From: Bacteroidales bacterium | Lineage (GTDB): Bacteria; Bacteroidota; Bacteroidia; Bacteroidales; VadinHA17 | Length of the DNA stretch: 5,950 nucleotides | Assembly: GCA_013314865.1 (NCBI GenBank) | Contig: JABUEV010000166.1 | Coordinates: forward strand, 1 to 5,950 | Direction of reading: 5' to 3' | Part shown: in pieces, positions 1 to 5,950 of the stretch | Layout of the letters: every line of letters begins with the position of its first letter | Numbering within the stretch: the stretch's first letter is position 1 | Program-made: the position numbers and the translations under genes | The notes under the pieces: model-generated | The model's input: the letters and a program-made list of their open reading frames with translations, nothing else | The model's database searches: none | What the model was told of the DNA's origin: nothing

Positions 1-234
1 TCAACTCTTGACAGACTTTACGACGTGGCATCCAGGCATCTCAGGCATGTTTACATGGGCAATACAATGACCGACAGAGGCCAGGACACATTCTGCCATG
101 GGTGCGGTAATATTATAACCAAAAGGGCAGGTTACAATGTCTGGAACATTAACTCTGACGCAAACGGAAAATGCCTGAAATGCGGCACACAGGTATATAA
201 ATACTTTTCGTTTATTTCCCCGAAAGAGCACTAA
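1..234 (+). CDS. amrS: AmmeMemoRadiSam system radical SAM enzyme, C-terminal fragment (5' end outside window)
   Basis: The frame is open from the first base, so this is the last 77 codons of a longer gene. A GTG at 25 lies within the fragment and is not taken as the start. The visible part matches the C-terminal tail of the radical SAM protein that partners the AMMECR1 and Memo families: an HVYMGN motif, then DTFCHGCGNII, a short RxGYxV stretch, and a second pair CLKCG. The two CxxC pairs look like a small zinc-ribbon-type or cluster-binding knuckle. The radical SAM core (CxxxCxxC) would lie upstream, outside the window. The family's reaction is not settled in my knowledge. The other two system genes are not in this window. 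The gene ends tail to tail with a minus-strand gene, overlapping it by 23 bp. Recognition rests on the tail motif only, so the family call is good but not certain. Confidence 0.8.
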   Translation, partial: STLDRLYDVASRHLRHVYMGNTMTDRGQDTFCHGCGNIITKRAGYNVWNINSDANGKCLKCGTQVYKYFSFISPKEH

Positions 235-499
235 GCCTTTTGAACAATTTATCTGTACCTGTAAACAGATCCTTTTTAATCAGCCTGAAATGTGCCTTGA
301 CATCTTTGGGGTTTTCTCCCTTTGCAAAATTATTTACCCTGTCAAACAGATCGTTCCGGAGAATCACAGCATCCGCAATAATTTCTGTAACCTCTTCTTC
401 ATGAGAATCCGGATGCATGGCACCCCATGCAAAGCAATCTGAAATGACCTCGAAGGTGAGGCAGTCTATATCCTTCTTGATTTTCCTTTTGTTAGCCAT
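212..499 (-). CDS. Conserved hypothetical protein, 95 aa, Bacteroidetes type
   Basis: Function unknown. The protein begins MANKRKIKKDIDCL, a Lys-rich start followed by predicted helices, and contains EVTEIIADAVILRNDLFDRV and later HFRLIKKDLFTG. I recall small, mostly helical proteins of this shape (about 90-100 residues, with a KKDI start) as common uncharacterised genes in Bacteroidetes, but I cannot name a domain. There is no signal peptide or membrane segment, so it is probably cytoplasmic. The start is an ATG at 497-499 with an AT-rich, Shine-Dalgarno-free leader, which is normal for the phylum. It lies 48 bp downstream of the aminotransferase on the same strand and is probably cotranscribed with it. 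Its last 23 bp overlap the end of the convergent radical SAM gene. The coding call is supported by the helical, charged composition and the family resemblance. Confidence 0.75.
   Translation of the reverse strand: MANKRKIKKDIDCLTFEVISDCFAWGAMHPDSHEEEVTEIIADAVILRNDLFDRVNNFAKGENPKDVKAHFRLIKKDLFTGTDKLFKRLSALSGK
251..275 (+). terminator. Candidate intrinsic terminator of the radical SAM gene
   Basis: ATCTGT (251-256) and ACAGAT (265-270) form a perfect 6-bp stem with an 8-base loop, followed by CC and five T (273-277 including the run). It begins 16 bases after the radical SAM stop codon, where a plus-strand terminator would be expected. The stem is short and has only two G-C pairs, so it is weak. 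It lies inside the coding region of the opposite-strand 95-residue gene, so the bases are also constrained by that protein. Confidence 0.4.
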
Positions 500-547
500 T
501 ATTAAATAAATTAATTATTGACATTTACTATTGTCGCGAAGTTAATA

Positions 548-1378
548 TTAATTATTCTCTGCAAACATTCTCAGGCTTTCTTCCACCTTCCTGAGATAAA
601 GCTCCCTGAGCCTGACGATAAATGGCATTCTTATGTTAAAGTAAATGTCATTTACACAGCAGAACTGAAGAACAGTCGGTGATGTGCCAGTCATAAAAAC
701 CGCATCAAAATCACCGATCTCATCAACATTTACACATCTGAATTCAACATCTATGTTCTGCTCCCGGCAGATTTCAAGTACATATTTCCTGGTAATCCCG
801 CTAAGGATTTTGTCATCAGGTGCTGTAACGAGCTTTTCGCCTTTCAGAAAGAAGATATTTGAACGGCTTCCTTCGGTAACGCAGTTTTCCTCATTTACCA
901 GCAAAGCCTCATAGCCGCCTTCCAGTATTAATTTATGATATATTGATGACCGAAGTTTGTGATTAATTACTTTTGACTCCGGGTGCTTGCGCTCAGCATG
1001 GTAGAGGATTCCTTTAACCCCTTTTTTAAATTGTTCTTCAGAAGGATAGATTGGCTCTATGTAATAAATAAGGTAATTCTCTGAATTGTTGTTATAGTTG
1101 AAGACTATCTTGAGGTTTATCTCTTTCTTCTTCTCCGTCTTGCTTAGCTTTATTATATCCCTGCGCAGTGAATTTCTGTCAGCCAGCATTTTTTTGTTTT
1201 GCAGCATTACACTGGTTTCAAGGCGATCCATGTGATCATAGAAAAAAACAGGAAGTCCTTTTACCATCCTTAATACTTCATAAACGGAATCACCCTCATA
1301 GACCAGTGAATTGTCAAAATGATCTGAAGACTGAAGCTTTCCGTTAAGGATAAATTTCTTTCCAAAACACTCATTCAT
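548..1378 (-). CDS. Class IV PLP-dependent aminotransferase (branched-chain / D-amino acid / aminodeoxychorismate lyase fold)
   Basis: A 276-residue fold-type IV enzyme that carries PLP as cofactor and would act in the cytoplasm. Landmarks in order: GDSVYEVLR near residues 29-37; the DHMDRLETS block with Arg52; the Schiff-base lysine K136 in SKVIN, placed by the family's KxxN pattern and its 21-residue spacing to E157 of YEALLV; VTEGSRSNIF with E169, which pairs with the pyridine nitrogen; SGITR at 193-197; and TGTSPT at 230-235, a phosphate-binding turn. Length is typical for the PabC/D-amino-acid transaminase size class and shorter than IlvE. The substrate cannot be read from sequence: branched-chain amino acid, D-amino acid or aminodeoxychorismate all remain possible, and there is no pabA/pabB or ilv neighbour to decide. 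The start is an ATG at 1376-1378 without Shine-Dalgarno, 21 bases below a candidate -7 element. The 95-residue gene follows in the same direction. Confidence 0.9.
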   Translation of the reverse strand: MNECFGKKFILNGKLQSSDHFDNSLVYEGDSVYEVLRMVKGLPVFFYDHMDRLETSVMLQNKKMLADRNSLRRDIIKLSKTEKKKEINLKIVFNYNNNSENYLIYYIEPIYPSEEQFKKGVKGILYHAERKHPESKVINHKLRSSIYHKLILEGGYEALLVNEENCVTEGSRSNIFFLKGEKLVTAPDDKILSGITRKYVLEICREQNIDVEFRCVNVDEIGDFDAVFMTGTSPTVLQFCCVNDIYFNIRMPFIVRLRELYLRKVEESLRMFAENN

Positions 1379-1399
1379 TTCATGTAATTTAGAGTGTTA

Positions 1400-1432
1400 C
1401 AAAATTAAAACATTTAGCCAAACAGCTGTCAA
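1400..1432 (-). promoter_or_regulatory. Candidate Bacteroidetes-type promoter for the aminotransferase gene
   Basis: On the minus strand, TAATTTTG (1407 down to 1400) matches the Bacteroidetes -7 consensus TAnnTTTG exactly. A TTG within TTGACA (from 1432 down) lies 22 bases upstream as the -33 element, slightly long but within the range I would accept. The -7 box is 21 bases from the ATG at 1378, implying a short leader. It sits in the 98-bp divergent region shared with the exonuclease gene, for which I see only a one-mismatch -7 candidate (TATATTAG, 1440-1447) and no good -33. Confidence 0.45.
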
Positions 1433-1476
1433 TTCTGCTTATATTAGCAGATGTATTTCCGAATTACCAACTGAGT

Positions 1477-2847
1477 ATGTACGCCGTTGTTGACATTGAA
1501 ACCACAGGTGGCAGTGCAAGGTTCGAAAAAATAACTGAAATAGCCATTTACCAGCATGATGGAGAAAAGATTACCGGTGAATTTGTTTCGCTGGTAAACC
1601 CGGAAAGAAATATCCCATATTATATAACGAGCCTTACAGGCATTACTAATGAAATGGTTGAGGATGCACCAAAATTTTATGAAATTGCAAAAACCATAAT
1701 CGAACTGACAGAAGGAAGAATATTTGTTGCTCATAATGCCAGGTTTGACTATTCATTCATACGCCAGGAGTTCAAGTCGCTGGGTTACAACTTCAAAAGA
1801 AACGTACTCGATACAATAACACTAGCCCGTAAACTTATGCCGGGACACAGGTCGTACAGTCTGGGAAACATATGCAGGGAACTTAACATAACAATAAACG
1901 GACGGCACAGGGCTTCGGGTGATGCACTTGCAACAGTAAGACTGCTTGAAAGGCTTATATGCAGAGAGAAAGAAATTTTTGGATGCAGGACAGGCCTACT
2001 GGGAAACACAAGAATCTCAAAACTAAATCCCTGTCTTGATATTTCAAAGCTGGAATCCATCCCTGAGGAACCTGGTGTCTACTATTTCTACAACGAAAAA
2101 GGCGACCTGATATATGTTGGCAAAAGCAGGAATCTCGGTGAACGCATTTACACCCACCTCTCAAACAACTCTTCAAACCGTGCCATGGAGATGAGGGATA
2201 TGATAGCAGATATAGACTGGGAGGTAACAGGAAGCGAACTGATTGCTTTACTGCGTGAATCTTCTGAAATAAAGAAACATAAACCGGTATTTAACAGGTT
2301 ACAGAGGCAGACCGGATATAACTGGGGAATTTATTCCTTCACAGATTCGAGTGGCTATCTGAATTTTACTTTTTCAAGAATCAATACTGAACGCACCCCT
2401 CTCGCCGTTTTTAACTCAAAGGATAAGGCCAAATCAGTGCTGGCATCTATGATGGAAAACTACAACCTGTGTCAGAAACTTACAGGACTGTATGACTCAG
2501 ACGGCGCCTGCTTCAGATATCACGTAGGTCTGTGCAGGGGAGCCTGCTGTTCTGCTGAACCTCCCGAGGAATACAATAGCCGAGCAGGAAAAGCATCTGA
2601 AGCATTTGAATTTGTCAGAAACAGTTTTTTCATAATTGATAAGGGAAGAAACCCGGACGAAAGAAGCGCTGTGAAAATAATTAACGGAAAATATGCAGGA
2701 TATGGTTATTTCTGCATCAATGACGTTGGATTCGGGCTTTCCGCTCTTCATGACTGTATTATGCCCTGTGAAGATAACCGTGATATCCACCTTATCCTTA
2801 AACAATACCTGAAAAGCAATAAGGTTGAGAAAATTATCGAGTTTTGA
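1477..2847 (+). CDS. DnaQ-like 3'-5' exonuclease fused to UvrC/Cho-type GIY-YIG nuclease
   Basis: A 456-residue two-nuclease fusion, likely acting in DNA repair in the cytoplasm. Residues 1-165 are a DEDDh exonuclease like Pol III epsilon: VDIETTGG (D6, E8), HNARFDYSFI (D91) and HRASGDA (H144, D149). Residues 195-275 are a GIY-YIG domain: PGVYYF and IYVGKSRNL (motif 200-202 and 213-215), with the metal-binding Glu most likely E261 in LLRESSEIKKHKP, 12 residues before N273 as in UvrC. The following region resembles the N-terminal half of UvrC and ends in a cysteine cluster, C332, C345, C353, C357 (plus C358). There is no helix-hairpin-helix or RNase H-like half, so it is Cho-like and not a full UvrC. 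Exonuclease/GIY-YIG fusions of this order are known in other bacteria, including mycobacteria. All expected catalytic residues are present. The ATG at 1477 begins directly with the first exonuclease strand, which supports this start; no Shine-Dalgarno is visible. It may also be labelled DNA polymerase III epsilon-like, but it is unlikely to be the replicative proofreader. Confidence 0.92.
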   Translation: MYAVVDIETTGGSARFEKITEIAIYQHDGEKITGEFVSLVNPERNIPYYITSLTGITNEMVEDAPKFYEIAKTIIELTEGRIFVAHNARFDYSFIRQEFKSLGYNFKRNVLDTITLARKLMPGHRSYSLGNICRELNITINGRHRASGDALATVRLLERLICREKEIFGCRTGLLGNTRISKLNPCLDISKLESIPEEPGVYYFYNEKGDLIYVGKSRNLGERIYTHLSNNSSNRAMEMRDMIADIDWEVTGSELIALLRESSEIKKHKPVFNRLQRQTGYNWGIYSFTDSSGYLNFTFSRINTERTPLAVFNSKDKAKSVLASMMENYNLCQKLTGLYDSDGACFRYHVGLCRGACCSAEPPEEYNSRAGKASEAFEFVRNSFFIIDKGRNPDERSAVKIINGKYAGYGYFCINDVGFGLSALHDCIMPCEDNRDIHLILKQYLKSNKVEKIIEF

Positions 2848-2925
2848 AATTACAATTATGTTTAACAAGGTACTATTTTATGCAAAATACTTAATTTAAA
2901 TTATTAATCTGTTATTCCGTACTTT

Positions 2926-3576
2926 ATGGCAGTATTTACAAGAACCACAAAGAATCTGATACTGAAAATCGATGAATTTTTTGACAATATAGATCTTGGA
3001 TTGCTCGTGTTCAGGGAGGGGATAAAAGCCTATCTTAACAGAGACTTTGAGGCATTTCACAGGCATATTGAAAAGATTGAATCTCTTGAGAGCAATGCTG
3101 ACAGACTTCAGCGTTCAATAGGAAACGAAATGATAACCCATTCGATCTTACCACAGCACAGGGCAGAGGTAAGCACTTTAATTGATCAGATGGATGAAAT
3201 AATTGATACAATAAAAAGTTCGCTAAATGAATTCAGTATAGAAATGCCTGAAATACCGGATGTTTTGCACAATGATTTCTTAAATATCACTGAAGCATCA
3301 GTCTCAGCCGGAGAAGAGTTGATTCCTGCAGCAAGAGCTTATTTTAAGGCTCCGTTTACCGTAAGAGAAAAACTTTTAAGGGTCTATTATTTTGAAAGTG
3401 AAGCAGATAAATTATCAAGAAGTACAAGAAGATTTATCTTTCAGGAAATGAAAGAGCTGGACCTTGCACGCAAAGCTCACCTCAGATATATAATTCATCA
3501 TATTGAAAATATTTCTGATCTGGCACAGAAAGCTGCCGATCTCCTTTCAATAATGGCAATTAAAATAGTCCTGTAG
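2926..3576 (+). CDS. DUF47 (PhoU-like) protein, probable phosphate permease accessory
   Basis: A 216-residue, all-helical protein of the DUF47/PhoU_div family, usually encoded beside PiT phosphate permeases and thought to modulate them at the inner membrane face. Acidic metal-binding repeats of the PhoU type are visible twice: ESNADRL (55-61) with LIDQMDEIIDTI (85-96), and FESEADKL (156-163) with HHIENISDLAQ (191-201). The intervening PQHRAEV segment (76-82) also fits the family. There is no signal peptide or membrane span. Length is normal for the family, so the TAG at 3574-3576 is a plausible natural end, although the same frame then stays open for 29 codons. The permease gene follows 93 bp later on the same strand, supporting a two-gene phosphate-uptake operon. 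The 78-bp upstream spacer shows no convincing promoter or Shine-Dalgarno. The family call is secure; the exact effect on transport is inferred. Confidence 0.9.
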   Translation: MAVFTRTTKNLILKIDEFFDNIDLGLLVFREGIKAYLNRDFEAFHRHIEKIESLESNADRLQRSIGNEMITHSILPQHRAEVSTLIDQMDEIIDTIKSSLNEFSIEMPEIPDVLHNDFLNITEASVSAGEELIPAARAYFKAPFTVREKLLRVYYFESEADKLSRSTRRFIFQEMKELDLARKAHLRYIIHHIENISDLAQKAADLLSIMAIKIVL

Positions 3577-3583
3577 CAGGGAA

Positions 3584-3626
<43 letters not shown>

Positions 3627-3669
3627 AATAGAGAAGAAAGTGAAAAGACGTTTCAAAATTATCTGACAG

Positions 3670-4905
3670 ATGATACTTTTATACCTGGTAAGCGGGTTGT
3701 TTCTTGGCTGGTCGCTTGGAGCAAATGATGCATCTAATTTGTTTGGGTCGGCTGTAGGCTCACGTCTTGTCAGTTTCAGAAAAGCTGCTGTCGTTGCTTC
3801 AGTTTTTGTTATCATAGGGGCGGTAGTTCAGGGAAGTGGCACCACAATAACCCTGGGCAGGCTGGGAAATGTGAATGCTGTCGGAGGATCTTTTACAGTT
3901 GCTCTTGCAGCAGCGGTTACGGTATATCTGATGACAAAATTTGCCTTGCCTGTTTCCACAACACAGGCAATAGTGGGAGCAATAATAGGATGGAATATCT
4001 TCACCGGCAATTCTACAGATGTTAAGACCTTGTCGCAAATAGTCTCAGCGTGGATTGCCGGTCCGATACTGGGAGCAGTTTTTTCCATAGTGCTGTATAT
4101 CGCTGTCAGGAAGATCAAAAGAGCTTTTGAAATCCACATAATAAGATTTGAATCATATTTAAAAACCGGTCTGATCATTGCAGGAGCATTTGCCGCCTAC
4201 AGTCTGGGCGCCAACAATATAGCAAATGTAATGGGTGTCTTTATCCCTTCGTTCAACCTGAGTGAGATTCAACTGGGTTTCATAACCCTCTCTTCAGCAC
4301 AGCAGTTATTCATGATGGGAGGCATTGCAATCGCTGCCGGTATAATAACATATTCAAAAAGAGTGATGGAGACAGTGGGAAGCAATATCATGGAGCTGTC
4401 TTCCGAAGCTGCACTCGTCGTTATGCTTGCTCAGGCACTTGTTCTTTTTCTGTTTTCATCAACATCATTCGCATCATTTCTTAAAGGAATAGGTTTGCCC
4501 TCTTTCCCAATGGTTCCTGTCTCTTCATCACAAGTAATTGTTGGAAGTGTAATAGGAATTGGTCTGTACAGAGGAGCAAGAAATATAAATTTCAGGGTAT
4601 TGGGCGAGATTGGAACTGGCTGGGTTGCCACGCCATTAATGGCAGGTCTGACAAGTTTCTTTTCCCTGTTTTTTGTGAAAAATATTTTCGGAATAGAGGT
4701 AGGCTGGAAAAGTTCAGGATCAGTTAGTCAGACTTCTCCTCTACCCTCATCAGCCGGTGAATCAGTGTCATCCATCGCTCAATATCTTCTGCTTGCACTT
4801 TTCATAATTGGAATAATTTCTGCCGCTTTATTCTTCTTCCTTGAAATCAGGAAAACCAAAGAGCTGTCAAGATCGGAAGAAAAATTCTGGAAGAATCTTA
4901 AGTAA
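3670..4905 (+). CDS. pit: PiT-family inorganic phosphate permease
   Basis: A 411-residue polytopic inner-membrane protein that would import inorganic phosphate with H+ or Na+ as the coupling ion; the ion is not readable here. The inverted internal repeat of the family is clear: GANDASN (17-23) with PVSTTQAIVGAIIG (94-107) in the first half, and GANNIAN (180-186) with PVSSSQVIVGSVIG (283-296) in the second, followed by GWVATP (317-322). Hydrophobic segments alternate throughout, and a Ser/Pro-rich loop near 345-367 precedes the last membrane span (about 371-391) and a charged cytoplasmic tail. Start: an in-frame TGA at 3664-3666 leaves ATG 3670 as the first possible start, and family alignment agrees. 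It follows DUF47 and a GAGTGA repeat; no Shine-Dalgarno is visible. The second signature has Asn where many PiT proteins have Asp. Sulfate permease-like members of the superfamily exist, but the DUF47 partner favours phosphate. Confidence 0.93.
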   Translation: MILLYLVSGLFLGWSLGANDASNLFGSAVGSRLVSFRKAAVVASVFVIIGAVVQGSGTTITLGRLGNVNAVGGSFTVALAAAVTVYLMTKFALPVSTTQAIVGAIIGWNIFTGNSTDVKTLSQIVSAWIAGPILGAVFSIVLYIAVRKIKRAFEIHIIRFESYLKTGLIIAGAFAAYSLGANNIANVMGVFIPSFNLSEIQLGFITLSSAQQLFMMGGIAIAAGIITYSKRVMETVGSNIMELSSEAALVVMLAQALVLFLFSSTSFASFLKGIGLPSFPMVPVSSSQVIVGSVIGIGLYRGARNINFRVLGEIGTGWVATPLMAGLTSFFSLFFVKNIFGIEVGWKSSGSVSQTSPLPSSAGESVSSIAQYLLLALFIIGIISAALFFFLEIRKTKELSRSEEKFWKNLK

Positions 4906-4954
4906 CTAATGCAGTCCGGAACAATAAAATCAAGAATGCCTGAATCTGAAAATT

Positions 4955-5923
4955 ATGAACAATAAGTATTATCTGGGGCTGGATATCGGCGGTACTAAGT
5001 GTGCTGTGATAGCAGGCACTGAAAAAATGGAACTGCTTGGCAAAACCAGTTTCCCTACCGACACTCATCTCGGACCCGGTCATGCAATCAACCGCCTGAT
5101 TGAAGCTTCCGAAGAGATGATAACAAAATTTGACCATTCAGGTCTTCAGTCGGTTGGAATCAGTTGTGGAGGACCTCTTGACAGCAAAAAAGGCCTGATA
5201 CAGTCGCCTCCCAATCTCCCGGGCTGGGATAATATTCCCATCGTCAGTATGCTTAATGAAAAGTTCAGGGTGCCGGTTTACCTTCAGAATGATGCCAATG
5301 CATGCGCTCTTGCAGAATGGAGGTTTGGCGCCGGAAAAGGAACTGAAAACATGATCTTTCTTACCTTCGGAACAGGCATGGGGGCAGGTTTGATACTTAA
5401 TGGAAGACTCTATTCAGGCACAAACGATCTGGCCGGTGAAGTGGGTCACATAAGGCTTGCAGACGACGGACCGGAAGCATACGGGAAAAAAGGTTCTTTT
5501 GAAGGATTCTGCAGTGGCACCGGTATCGCCCATCTTGCAGGAGATATTCTCAAACGGAAACTTTTGGCCGGAGAAACAATTTCATTCTGCAAAACCCTGG
5601 ATGAAGCTGACCATATTACAGCCAGAGAAGTTGCTGAAGCGGCCTTTATGGGAGACAAAACGGCAATAGAAATATTTGAGATATCAGGAACCTGGCTTGG
5701 CAAAGGATTGTCGATTCTGATCGACATTCTTAATCCTGAAGTGATTGTAATAGGGAGCATATATGCACGCTGCAGGAAATTTCTTGAACCGGCCTGCATG
5801 AAGATAATAAACAGTGAAGCTCTTGAGCCTGCAAGAAGGGTATGTAAAATCCTGCCTGCAGAACTCGGGGAAAAAGTTGGTGATTATGCCAGTCTCTGCG
5901 TTGCCGTCACAGGAAATGGATAA
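4955..5923 (+). CDS. ROK-family sugar kinase (glucokinase-like), lacking the zinc cysteines
   Basis: A 322-residue cytoplasmic kinase that would phosphorylate a hexose using ATP. Visible landmarks: phosphate-binding loop DIGGTK (10-15); GISCGGPLD (68-76); QNDANACALAE (111-121) with the catalytic base D113; second ATP loop FGTGMGAG (138-145); GEVGH (161-165) with sugar-contacting E162 and H165; and LNPEVIVIGS (259-268). The usual ROK zinc motif, CxCGxxGCxE after GEVGH, reads EAYGKKGSFEG here, so three cysteines are replaced while the glycine frame and Glu183 are kept. This points to a zinc-free subfamily more than to a dead enzyme, since all catalytic motifs remain. There is no DNA-binding helix-turn-helix N-terminus, so it is a kinase and not a NagC/XylR-type repressor. 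Substrate is unresolved: glucose, fructose, mannose or an amino sugar. It starts 49 bp after the permease stop, so cotranscription is possible but functional linkage is not evident. Confidence 0.9.
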   Translation: MNNKYYLGLDIGGTKCAVIAGTEKMELLGKTSFPTDTHLGPGHAINRLIEASEEMITKFDHSGLQSVGISCGGPLDSKKGLIQSPPNLPGWDNIPIVSMLNEKFRVPVYLQNDANACALAEWRFGAGKGTENMIFLTFGTGMGAGLILNGRLYSGTNDLAGEVGHIRLADDGPEAYGKKGSFEGFCSGTGIAHLAGDILKRKLLAGETISFCKTLDEADHITAREVAEAAFMGDKTAIEIFEISGTWLGKGLSILIDILNPEVIVIGSIYARCRKFLEPACMKIINSEALEPARRVCKILPAELGEKVGDYASLCVAVTGNG

Positions 5924-5950
5924 GCTCCTGTCCTGAAGTTTGCATTATTA

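Noticed and set aside
172..187. Minus-strand hairpin TGCC/GGCA followed by TTTT, as a terminator for the 95-residue gene
   Set aside because: The stem is only 4 bp with an 8-base loop, and it lies in the conserved CxxC coding part of the radical SAM gene, so the pattern is likely coincidental.
520..535. GACA-N8-TGTC dyad in the spacer between the aminotransferase and the 95-residue gene, as an operator
   Set aside because: Arms are only 4 bp and there is no regulator gene nearby; not distinguishable from chance.
684..914. Plus-strand open frame of 76 codons
   Set aside because: It lies wholly inside the aminotransferase gene on the opposite strand, over its most conserved motifs, and has no recognisable features.
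2857..2864. TATGTTTA as a -7 box for the DUF47 gene
   Set aside because: It matches the Bacteroidetes -7 consensus at all but the last base, but the only upstream TTG is 10 bases away, far too close for a -33 element.
2874..2889. AT-only hairpin TATTTT/AAAATA between the exonuclease and DUF47 genes, as a terminator
   Set aside because: No G-C pairs in the core stem and no T tract follows; chance is likely in a spacer this AT-rich.

Overview
This window reads as a chromosomal segment of a Bacteroidota (Bacteroidetes) bacterium, probably an environmental lineage near the Bacteroidales or Marinilabiliales. This is inferred from several signs: starts lack Shine-Dalgarno sequences, spacers are AT-rich, one candidate promoter is of the Bacteroidetes TTG / TAnnTTTG type, and the gene content fits (AmmeMemoRadiSam enzyme, a small lysine-rich protein of a kind seen in Bacteroidetes, an exonuclease/GIY-YIG fusion, and a DUF47-Pit pair). 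No marker gene fixes the species.

Layout: (1) Positions 1-234, plus strand, hold the C-terminal end of a radical SAM enzyme of the AmmeMemoRadiSam system, cut by the window edge. (2) Positions 212-1378, minus strand, hold a class IV PLP-dependent aminotransferase followed by a 95-residue uncharacterised protein, whose 3' end overlaps the radical SAM gene tail to tail by 23 bp. (3) Positions 1379-1476 are a divergent intergenic region with a plausible promoter for the aminotransferase. (4) Positions 1477-2847, plus strand, encode a DnaQ-like 3'-5' exonuclease fused to a UvrC/Cho-like GIY-YIG nuclease that retains the four UvrC cluster cysteines. (5) Positions 2926-4905 carry a DUF47 (PhoU-like) protein and a PiT-family phosphate permease, a well-known partnership for low-affinity phosphate uptake. 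Between them lies a tandem repeat of seven perfect GAGTGA hexamers. (6) Positions 4955-5923 encode a ROK-family sugar kinase, complete, 49 bp after the permease and possibly in the same transcript.

Most of the window is ordinary housekeeping content. The points most worth a second look are the hexamer tract and the reading frame that stays open through it after the DUF47 amber stop, the loss of the zinc-binding cysteines in the ROK kinase, and the predicted Fe-S site in the exonuclease/GIY-YIG fusion. I see no CRISPR array, insertion sequence, tRNA, rRNA, prophage or defence island, and no clear candidate for a wholly new system. No gene-free stretch exceeds 100 bases.
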